Assembly (NCBI GenBank): GCA_030674185.1
Contig: CM060306.1
Span: 462,501 to 526,500, forward strand
Source: Monoplex corrugatus
Taxonomy: Eukaryota > Mollusca > Gastropoda > Littorinimorpha > Ranellidae
Length of the DNA stretch: 64,000 nucleotides
Direction: 5' to 3'
Positions 35,501 through 47,500 of the stretch are shown here, in pieces (position 1 is the first letter of the stretch; every line of letters begins with the position of its first letter). The notes under the pieces are model-generated. The model did no database searches and was not told where the DNA came from. It was given only the letters and a program-made list of their open reading frames with translations. A program made the position numbers and the translations under genes.

Positions 35501-38500
35501 ACTGTTTTATCTCAGCACTATATCAGGACATACAACTAATACAAGTACTGTTTTATCTCAGCACTATATCAGGACATACAACTAATACAAGTACTGTTTT
35601 ATCTCAGCACTATATCAGGACATACAACCAATACAAGTACTGTTTTATCTCAGCACTATATCAGGACATACAACTAATACAATACTGTTTTATCTCAGCA
35701 CTATATCAGGACATACAACTAATACAAGTACTGTTTTATCTCAGCACTATATCAGGATATACAACTAATACATGTACCGTTTTATCTCAGCACTATATCA
35801 GGACATACAACTAATACAAGTACTGTTTTATCTCAGCACTTTATCAGGACATACAACTAATACAAGTACTGTTTTATCTCAGCACTTTATCAGGACATAC
35901 AAGTAATACAAGTACTGTTTTATCTCAGCACTATATCAGGACATACAACTAATACAATACTGTTTTATCTCAGCACTATATCAGGACATACAACTAATAC
36001 AAGTACTGTTTTATCTCAGCACTATATCAGGACATACAACTAATACAAGTACTGTTTTATCTCAGCACTATATCAGGACATACAACTAATACAAGTACTG
36101 TTTTATCTCAGCACTATATCAGGACATACAACTAATACAAGTACTGTTTTATCTCAGCACTATATCAGGACATACAACTAATACAAGTATTATCTGTATT
36201 ATAACATCAGTGTTTATCTCAGCACTATATCAGGACATACAACTAATACATGTACTGTTTTATCTCAGCACTATATCAGGACATACAACTAATACAAGTA
36301 CTGTTTTATCTCAGCACTTTATCAGGACATACAACTAATACATGTACTGTTTTATCTCAGCACTATATCAGGACATACAACTAATACAAGTACTGTTTTA
36401 TCTCAGCACTATATCAGGACATACAACTAATACAAGTACCGTTTTATCTCAGCACTATATCAGGACATACAACTAATACAAGTACTGTTTTATCTCAGCA
36501 CTATATCAGGACATACAACTAATACAAGTACTGTTTTATCTCAGCACTATATCAGGACATGCAACTAATACAAGTACTGTTTTATCTCAGCACTATATCA
36601 GGACATATAACTAATACAAGTACTGTTTTATCTCAGCACTATATCAGGACATGCAACTAATACAAGTACTGTTTTATCTCAGCACTATATAGCAATGCCG
36701 TGCGAACCGAAACGCGACGTCAAATTTGTGGTACCAAAAACTGGGGAAAACCGGGGCCGGCCGCAAAACTGGGGGGGTCTTCGGTTCAATCAAGTATTAC
36801 TGCCTCTTTAATCGGTGTTTCATTCTTATTTTTTGTCTTATGTGAATAAGAAATGAATAAAGATTTGAATAATTGCCTTTTTATATACTTAGAGCGAAAA
36901 TGGAATTAGTTATTTGATGTGAAATGCGAAAATCTGCGCTTCAGGCGCAATCGCGGCGACAGTATGCGTTTAGAATCGAAGTTTGTTCGGGATGCTTCAC
37001 TATTTCGGTCGGTACGGCTATATTTGTGAACCAATCACATTGTAATTTTGCAGCCAATGAGAATTAATGTAACAGAATGATATATCCCGACAACACCTAT
37101 GTGTGCCAGTTTCGAACAGAGATCGACGCTTCCAAAGTTTTGCTTTTTTTCATCGGAAAAGTTTGCAGGCAAGTCACCATTTTTGGAACTTGTCGTCGGC
37201 GGGAATCGATTTTACATGCTTTTTTTCTATATATTAGTGTAATATGAAATCAATTTGATTTAAAATACGGCCGTACGCCAACTTTTTACATGAGGATCTG
37301 TACCAGATCAACGTCGGAATGTGCCGACGCCAGTAGCCTGAGTAGGCCTACAACGCGAAACAGAACGCTGTGCAAGTTTCAGCTCGGCAAGTTTTGCGCT
37401 GTCAAAGACTAGATCTAGCAATCAACAGATCAAGTCCTGTTTTATCTGTAACATTGTATTTTTCAAGAAAAGGACTACTGCGTTTGAACTCGATTCGGAG
37501 TTGTTAGCCGAAGCTTGGTTTGTCAACCATTTCCTTCCCGAGGTCATGCTAATTCGCATGTCGCTGTGTAGACCTGCTCACCCCATGACCGGCAAGCTTA
37601 CTACTAAAAATACTATGTGATCGACGGGCTTCCCGGGGCCGTGGAAAATGGGTTTGCCCAAACAGAGGGGTAACCCGCCTCCTTCAACTCTCTCTCTCTC
37701 TCACTCAAATTTTAAATGAATGAATAAACAGATCTAAATATTTTTTTTCAAATCAACAAACAATTCTGTGCAAGTCATTGTACTTTCCTTGACATGAATC
37801 TCTCTCTCTCTCTCTCTCTCTCTCTGAGAGAACAAAAAATGAATAAATAACAAAAAATGAATAAATAAGTAAATAGGCCCCAGTACATTCATATCCAAGT
37901 CATTGTTAACAGGCATGATCCTCTCTCTTTCTCTCTCTCTCTCTGACAACACACACACACACTAATACACACAGATTTAGAATGTCACAAAACAAAATCT
38001 TCTGTTCATTGTTATAATATTCTTTATTTAGGTTTTGAAACTGAATAGAAGGCTATGAGTTGTATTATTTGTAAAGTAGGCCATCCATTAGTCTACATAG
38101 TTGTTTCAATTTGTAGTCAGTATCTGGAAAGGATATGCCTGTTGTCATTAATTTGTTTTAACGGGAAGATTGCATCTTATTTAGTAGTAGCCTATTATTG
38201 ATTCGTATTAAAGGGCAAGAGTACACTGGAAACACTTAGCAGGATTGCTCTGCTTTGGTGGATTTTTACCAGTAATATGCTAAAAATCAAAGTCGCGAGT
38301 TTGGGCTTAATGTTAAAGTAATATTGATGTGGAGACTATGCATTATGGTTTCCTTTCCTTTCCAGTCTCTCAATGAATAGTATATATTATGCAGAAATTA
38401 ATATATTTCTCTATTGTAGGAGTTAAGTGACCTGTTCCTGAATGGTGAGTGGTCCCATATCCTTCCAGAAGTTTTCTTTGGATGCTGGCTGTGCTAAGTG

Positions 38501-41500
38501 TTCAGGGACTTAACTCATCCACAGTCAGTCAGTCAGTTTTCTAAACACTGATGAATAAAATAAAAATCAAATGTACTGTGCAAAAATCTTGTCTGATATG
38601 TTTTCCTCTGTGTGTGTGTATGTGTATGTGTATGTGTTGTATGTGTATGTGTGTGTGTTTAGTTTTTAGTAGAATATTGATCAGATATTTTTGGATAGCC
38701 TGCAGCATAAAAGCATGCAGTAATTTTTAATATTTCAACTATTTAAGTGATTCCAGAAGTCATTGATTCTCAGATTTTCTTTTATATGTACAGAAACAGA
38801 TGAAATATTACAAATTATTCATAAGACTACTGAAGTAGCGAGTCGTGACTTTTTTGGTTTAATTTGCAGTAATAAGACACTTGAACGATGAGCAAAATGA
38901 TTTTATATCTATCTCATGAAATGATTATATATCCTTGTTTTGTTTCTAGCTTCATTTTTGTCTGTTATTAATACAATATGGGCAATTATTAATGAAAAAC
39001 AGATAAAACATGCCAAATATCACATGTTTCCTGTAATAAGACAAAAACGGCTCGTCGCAGAGTTACGATAATGGTTTCATTCAATTCGGCATACAAAAAT
39101 ACATCAACGATCAAAATTTTATCACATTTGGTCCTGTCTGTCTCTCACAATTACAAAATGAATGTCATTTCCAGCAAAATCAGCATACCATGCCATTTGA
39201 TGGGTTTGTTCTGTGACAGCTGGTCCTTCTTTGTCCCACTAAAGCGTGGTACCAAAATTTAAGAAATTTTTGACGCTTCAAATTCGAATATCTCGTGAAC
39301 TAATAGTCCGATCTGAAAAATTTTTAAACTGCTTTTTACTCAGAACAACAATATCTTCAAAACCATATAAATCTTTTAACTCAAAACCCAATTTCAATTT
39401 TTCATGCGGCATTGCTACACTTTATCAGGACATACAACTAATACAAGTACTGTTTTATCTCAGCACTATATCAGGACATACAAGTAATACAAGTACTGTT
39501 TTATCTCAGCACTATGATAGGACATAAAACATACAGTAACTTGTTTTATTCAGCTATTTAAGTGATTCAGAAGTCATTGATTCCAATTTTCTGTTTTATC
39601 TCAGAACATATATTACATATCAAAACTACTAGTACAGTTACTGTTTTTTATTCAGTGCACTTAACATGAGTGATTATACAATCTATAATGATATATATCC
39701 TGTTTTATTTCTACCCACTTATATCATGGACAATTATAACTAAAACAATAAACTGCTATTTATCTCATGTTCCTGTAATAAGGGACATAAAACCTCATAC
39801 AAGTACTAGGTTTCATCTCAGCATACTAAAAAAACATGCAACGATACAAATTTTATCTCAGCCTTTCAGACTTACAATACAAAATGAATGTTATTTCTCA
39901 GCAATATCAGGAACCATGAGAGTTGTCTGTGCCCTGGTTTCTTTGTCCCACTAAAGCTTACAAAATATAAGAAATTTGTTCATTATATCTCGAACTATAT
40001 CAGCGACTGAAAAATTACAATGCTTTTTACTCAGAACACATATCTCAGACCCATATAAACTTTAATCACATTTCAATGTTTTATCGGCAGCACACTTATC
40101 AGGACATAGCAACTAATACAAGTACTGTTTTATCTCAGCACTATATCAGGACATACAATACAAGTACTGTTTTATCTCAGCACTATATCAGGACTACAAC
40201 AATACAAGTACTGTTTTATCTCAGCACTATATCAGGACATCAACTAATACAAGTACTGTTTTATCTCAGCACTATATCAGGACATACAACTAATACAATA
40301 CTGTTTTATCTCAGCACTATATCAGGACATACAACTAATACAAGTACTGTTTTATCTCAGCACTATATCAGGACATACAACTAATACAAGTACTGTTTTA
40401 TCTCAGCACTATATCAGGACATACAACTAATACAGTACTGTTTTATCTCAGCACTATACAAGGACATACAACTAATACAATACTGTTTTATCTCAGCACT
40501 ATATCAGGACATACAACTAATACAAGTACTGTTTTATCTCAGCACTATATCAGGACATATAACTAATACAAGTACTGTTTTATCTCAGCACTATATCAGG
40601 ACATACAACTAATACAAGTACGTTTTATCTCAGCACTATATCAGGACATACAACTAATACAAGTACTGTTTTATCTCAGCACTATATCAGGACATACAAC
40701 TAATACAATACTGTTTTATCTCAGCACTATATCAGGACATACAACTAATACAAGTACTGTTTTATCTCAGCACTATATCAGGACATACAACTAATACAAG
40801 TACGTTTTATCTCAGCACTATATCAGGACATACAACTAATACAAGTACTGTTTTATCTCAGCACTATATCAGGACATATAACTAATACAATACTGTTTTA
40901 TCTCAGCACTATATCAGGACATATAACTAACACAAGTACTGTTTTATCTCAGCACTATATCAGGACATACAACTAATACAAGTACTGTTTTATCTCAGCA
41001 CTATATCAGGACATAGAAAAACAATACTGTTTTATCTCAGCACTATATCAGGACATACAACTAATACAAGTACTGTTTTATCTCAGCACTATATCAGGAC
41101 ATACAACTAATACAAGTACTGTTTTATCTCAGCACTATATCAGGACATACAACTAATACAAGTACTGTTTTATCTCAGCACTATTTCAGGACATACAACT
41201 AATACAAGTACTGTTTTATCTTGATATCACATCACTTTTTCTTCCTTTACCATGGAATGGACACAACGGTGCAAAGTGGGCAGGGGTTCTACAGCCTGAA
41301 ACCAAGTTTTGGAAAATGTATGCATGTATATATCAGGCTTCACGATGGAAAATGTATACATGTATATATCAGGCTTCATGATGGAAAATGTATACATGTA
41401 TATATCAGGCTTCACCATGGAAAATGTAGGCATGTATATATCAGGCTTCACCATGGAAAATGTAGGCATGTATATATCAGGCTTCACGATGGAAAATGTA

Positions 41501-44500
41501 TGCATGTATATATCAGGCTTCACCATGGAAAATGTATGCATGTATATATCAGGCTTCATGATGGAAAATGTATTCATGTATATATCAGGCTTCACGATGG
41601 AAAATGTATGCATGTATATATCAGGCTTCACGATGGAAAATGTATGCATGTATATATCAGGCTTCACGATGGAAAATGTATGCATGTATCAGGCTTCACC
41701 ATAGAAAATGTATACATGTATATATCAGGCTTCACCATGGAAAATGTATACATGTATATATCAGGCTTCACCATGGAAAATGTATACATGTATATATCAG
41801 GCTTCACAATGGAAAATGTATGCATGTATCAGGCTTCACGATGGAAAATGTATACATGTATATATCAGGCTTCACGATGGAAAATGTATGCATGTATCAG
41901 GCTTCACGATGGAAAATGAAAAAAATCTCAAAATCTAGGGGGGCATGGGGCATACCCTCATGGAGATCTTTTTTAAAAACATAGATGCAGAACAGTGCAA
42001 TCTGATGCTATCTAGCAAAACTTTGGGCTTGTTTATGATACTTCGTACAAAGCGAATAATTTATACACACACTAGTGTCAGATTTCGAGAAATATAATTT
42101 GATATATATTTTTTCTAATGTATGCTCCAACAAACATTAACCAACAAACTAGACTAACCAGTCACCCTAGCGTAATGGTTAACGCAATGGACTACCAACT
42201 GGAAGGGTGCAGGTTCGAATCCCTATCAGTCCCTTCAAAATCATTGTCGGATTTTTCAGCTCTAACCGGCTCCAACCAGTATTGGGCGTGCTATGGGCTC
42301 ATTGGGAAGACCAGGACCACACAGTCGAGTCTCATCCACTTCACAGATGCGTCGCTCACTGATGTGTGTAGCTAAAAGCTTCTGACCAGCACCATCTGCA
42401 GGTGTCTGCATCTCTTGGGCCTGGTTGACACCAGTATATATGATGATAGTAAGCGTAGAGTACAGCCCTATCACGCAGTTTCAATCCCAGATGAAACTAT
42501 ATAAAGCTGTACCGTACATTAACCTTTAGCACGCTGTAGGCGCACTGTGTCGCCGAACGGATTTTTCCCATGCATCTGCAGGTACACTGTGTCGCCAAGC
42601 AAAGGGTGTTCAAAATTCCCGGTTCATAAACACTGTATCCGTTACTTATAATAGTAACACTGCAACTTTCGATTCAAAACGTGGCTAAACTCTGCTCTTC
42701 CGTCCGCCATTTGCATTTCCTTCGATTCAACACGCGGTATTGAATTTTTTAAGTGTGAACTTCGATTTTGCGGATTTTCTCAACACCAAAATGGCGGAGG
42801 TTGATTTAGAAAAATCAGGACAAATTCTTCTACAAATTCGGACTCTGAAAATGAGTTTGAAGGCTTCACACAAGCTGAAATCGATGGCGAAGTGATGGTA
42901 GCTGATGTTGGTGACAATGACAATGTTTCAAGCGAAAGTGACGGCGATGTTCCGAGCCGGTATGAACATTCATGGCTGACCGATTTCACCGAAACTTCTG
43001 GTCCCAAGGAGATACCTGATGGCATTTCTGAGTGAAAACTTTTTCATTTGTTTATGACAGATGAAATCATCAATTTGTTTGTGACAGAAACGAATCGATA
43101 TGCCAGTCAGCTGAAGGGGGAGAGAGGAGAAACAGAACTCCACTCACAGTGAATAAAACTGAGGCAGCACGTTTACATTTTTTTTTTTTCAATGTCAAAA
43201 CATGCATGCAGAATATAATGCATTATATGAAAACATTCCTCATCCATTATTTTATTAGTACACAAAAAAATCAAGTCTCTGCATACAATACAAGCAAAGT
43301 TATAGCAATTCTAAACGAGTAGGTGCTCAAGTTTTTTGCTCCCAGAGAAAGAATGCAGGGACAGAGAAAAGAAGTCATGGAAAAATGTAGTGTGCTAAAG
43401 GTTAAGCACAGAACCTACAAGAACATACCATTCTCTGGAGTATACCAAGTATTCAACAAAAACAGAACTTACCATTCTCATACTGATCCACAGTGCCGTC
43501 CTTCAGGTGGTAAAGGTAGATAAAAGGGCGAAAAAAGGTAAATTTTCGGCAGCAAATTGTTCTCATCAATGTCTGTGCTGCTTCTGTGTCCTGGGTGTAG
43601 AAGTGTGCCTCTCTGTAACAACAGTCACTGTATTTACACACAGCACTCTAACGATGTAACATCAATATACTTATAAATACAAAGGTGTTTAGCTGAAGAA
43701 AGCCACCTGGTTGAATGAAACTGTATCTGTGCTGCGAGTCATGGCGGCTTCAAAGCATACGCTGGTAAGGAGGACCTGGTCAACAAATTGCGGCCTGTTC
43801 TGAAAACTGTTTTATCTTCTGTGGTGTGCATTTGTATCTTTTTAACGTGTGTGCTTATGTTCAGAAAATGTTTGTTCATATCAGGGCTTAAAACAGGAGG
43901 AGGAAAAAACCACTGAAACTAGGGGGGTCCGTGGGCCATAACTTGCGCGCCGTTGCTATGAACACTTGCAAGCCGATCATGGATGCCTTGCTCCTTTCGT
44001 TTTTTGTTGTTGCTTCGTTTTGTTTTGTTTTGTTTTTTGTTTGTTTGTTGTTGTTTTTTGACAAACCGAAATCGCAGAATTCCGCCCAGATGCGGAACGT
44101 TTTAAGCCCTGTCATATGTGTGACCACAGTGTGTGATACCAATGGGGGGGGGGGACCAGATTGGGTTATGCAGTAATGCTGACTTTTTGTTTCCTACACC
44201 AGACAAGACCAACCCCAAAAAGCCCTGCAAAGAGTGTAGAATTCTAGAAAGATGCTGAGGATTAGGTGTGATCTGTGGTATAACTGGCAATTCTGTCCCT
44301 CTATACCCTGGTGATTTATGGATCACCACACAGAATAATTAAGGTCAATGATATGAATACCAGAGGTTTTTTCTTTTGACTTTAGCAGTTCAATGTGAAG
44401 GGAAAACACTTTGAAAATATTTAATCTACCCTAACTGAAATTCATGTCCTGAGAGACAAATGATAATGCAAAAAAAAATATCAACTAGCATCTATGTCTT

Positions 44501-47500
44501 TTAAACTAGTTTCTCTGACGTATCATATTATGAAATGATGCATCAAATTTGCTCGTCTCTCGAATTCCCTTGCTAATTGCATATACATGGGTGGGACTCA
44601 GAAAAAATTTGAATACTGAAAAAAATGGCGGGGGTCTGGGGGCCGCCGTAGGCCCCCAGTGGGGTCCAGGGGCAAGGCCCCTGGTGGGGGTCTGGGGACA
44701 ACGCCCCCAAGAAGCTGAAGAAAATCTGAAATCAAAGCCATAAAAACTGCTCTAAAATGAAACAAAATGTGCTAAATCACACCTTTTTTGTTTCCTTTCA
44801 AACTGTCTATTACAAAGCATTACAGAGGGCTTATCCTTGGGTTACACCAACACTACAGACATGTTTCTGGAAGGGTTTACACGCGTGTTGAGAAACAATA
44901 TGGCGGACAGTAGCGCTTACAGTTAGTTCCGCCTGCAGCATTTATTAACTCCCTTTGTTGAAAGAAGACCCTGAAACGAACCGCGTTCAAACGAAACAAT
45001 TTCGGTCGGTAAAAAAAGGGGAAAAAAAAAAAAAGAGGAATTTTCGAATACGGAAATCCGTCTCATTACGGAAAAGTCCCACCCCTGCATATATTCTCTT
45101 CCCCTCCCTATCCCTTGACCCCGATAAGACATGCTGTATTACTTTCCCTACTTAATTAGAGGCTTCTAACCATTCTACCAAAACTGACAGATTGGGCAAA
45201 AGGCCACTGATCAGTAAACACCTGATTGTATCATACTGACTCCCTTCACTGACAGGCATATGGGAAGAGTTATCTTTCCCTCATTTTCGCGTGAACATCG
45301 GCAGACTCGATCATTGCAGACGAAATCGATCGGCAGGTCAGAAAGTAAAAAATCGAAAACAAAATGATAAATTATAACTGAAGGGCTCAGAATTGTCATT
45401 CACCCAATGGACTAATAGTTGTTTTTTTTTGCTTCCCTCTTATTTCTAATAGTTTTTGATTTTGACTCGCCAGACAGGGTCTTTCACTTGCCTTGCCTCG
45501 GGCGACTGGGCGAGTGGATTTCGACAGCCCTGCAAAGGGAGTAAAATAGTACAGACTGACCCTCTTTTCTCTCCATGTTCACACACACACACACACATAC
45601 ACACACACACACAGGGAGTACTACAGTAACAGACTGACCCTCTTTTTTCTCCTCGTTCATTGTCTCTGTAGATCACATGACTGGAGGCGGCAGTGCTGAC
45701 CATCTTGACAAAATTGTCCAATGTCACATCTTCTGGCGCCAAAGGGTACAGTTCTATGTGCCACTTCCATTGTACCTCTTCTGCAAACACAGACAGTACA
45801 CACTCGAGGTTACTGGATGTTTTTCACCATGTCCATACACAGAGCACTAATGCCACCATCATGTATGCTTTTTATGGTCACGTTATATTCCATGCATGTT
45901 TACAAAAAGCTGTTCGCTAAATTTCACAAAACAAACAAATACCAAACAATCCAACACAGATTTTTTTCCCCAAGACTTGGCTGTAAAAGGTGGTGATGTA
46001 CTTTTAACTATTCATCACTACTTTTAATGAAAAGGGAACTATTCACTTTTCACAATTTGCCACTGCTTTACATGTAAAAAGTAGTTTATTTTAAACAATT
46101 CATCACTGCTTTTCATGTAAAAGATAACAGTTCATTTTAAACAATTCACCACTGCTTTTCATGTAAAAATGTAAAAGGTAACAGTTTATTTTAAACAATT
46201 TATCACCGCTTTTCGAATAAAATACCAGTTTACTTGTAACCATTCGTCACTGTTTTTTGTGTAAAAGATAAAGTTCACTTGTAAGCTTTCATCACTGCCT
46301 TCTGTTTTATTATAATTTTTTTGTTTTGTGGACCTCTGAATTATCAGAAATGTGTAACATTTTTATTTTTCCAAATTGTGTTCTGACCCAAGTCTGAGAA
46401 AATACAATCTCTACAGCGAATTTGCAAGGTTTAAATCAACTTAAACCAGTTTTCCAAAGGGCTGAATGCACAAAAACACAATACAAGCCAAGCAAAAACT
46501 GGCATGTCACAAATGCAGTCACAGTCATGTACAGCAACTTTTAATTGTTATGCACACAGCCCACACACGTTTTGGAATGGTGCGATTGTCCAATTTTGCA
46601 ATCCACTAAAAACGCAATCAATGCACATATTAACAAAATCTTGTCCATGAGAACTTCAAACCACATTTAGTTCAGATGCAATCATGAAAACCATCAGGTT
46701 TTCTGAGTTTTTAATATCAAGGTTGCAAAACATCGCAATCTGTGCACCTTATCTCATTCAGACCCTGCCTCCCTGTCCAAAGAAAATCACTGTCTAAGAT
46801 AAAATCTTATTCCTGGTGACTGCTAATCACAGCCCTAGGTCCTATATGCCTGAAATGACGTGCTACCTGTCATTTGTTGACGACGACATTTTTCTTTTGT
46901 TGTTTTATTCTGCTTTCGAATGACACGTCAACAGTGACGCTTTCTCTATACAGTGACGCTTTCTCTATATCCATAATCCCACATTCATATTGAGCAACAT
47001 TACCCCCTGCCTACTTGTAGATCAAAACATTTGTAATGCTGTAAGCATGCATGAAACATTCATGAAACGAGGAGTCTGTTATCAGTGTACTATCAGGAAT
47101 CAATTACTGACTCGGTGCATGCCTGGCCTCTGTGATGCAAATATGCTATTGTTTTTAACTGAAGGTGACTGACTGTGTGTAGATAGGTCCGCTTCTGCAG
47201 TGGCAGCAGTCAGCATCGGCTTGCTGTGAGCATTTTGAGTGTATTTTTGATCCTCTTTATATTGCTTAAAATGTTGAGTAAATGGTTTAAAAAATATACT
47301 GAAATAAAGCTTGTTTTCTGCTCTACAACACTGTGTTGTTTGTTTTACAATAAAATATAAAACTTTGAAGCGCTTCATGGTTAAACAATGCGGGTGCTGT
47401 TGTCTTTGCTCCGACCCGAGCCGCCATGACTAACACTGCGTCAGCGCGTTCAAAACGAGTGTGGTCAGAAACACGGCGATCGCTTCGCAGTGTTGCTGTG

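Noticed and set aside
34235..41925. CRISPR-like regular array
   Set aside because: Units are directly adjacent with no unique spacers, in an intron-rich eukaryotic region; these are satellites.
41221..41984. 232-aa and other ORFs ([12 protein letters not shown] repeats)
   Set aside because: Products of the 36-bp repeat, open because 36 is a multiple of three.
42161..42240. Functional tRNA gene
   Set aside because: Boxes A and B are present, but acceptor and anticodon stems do not pair; SINE head.
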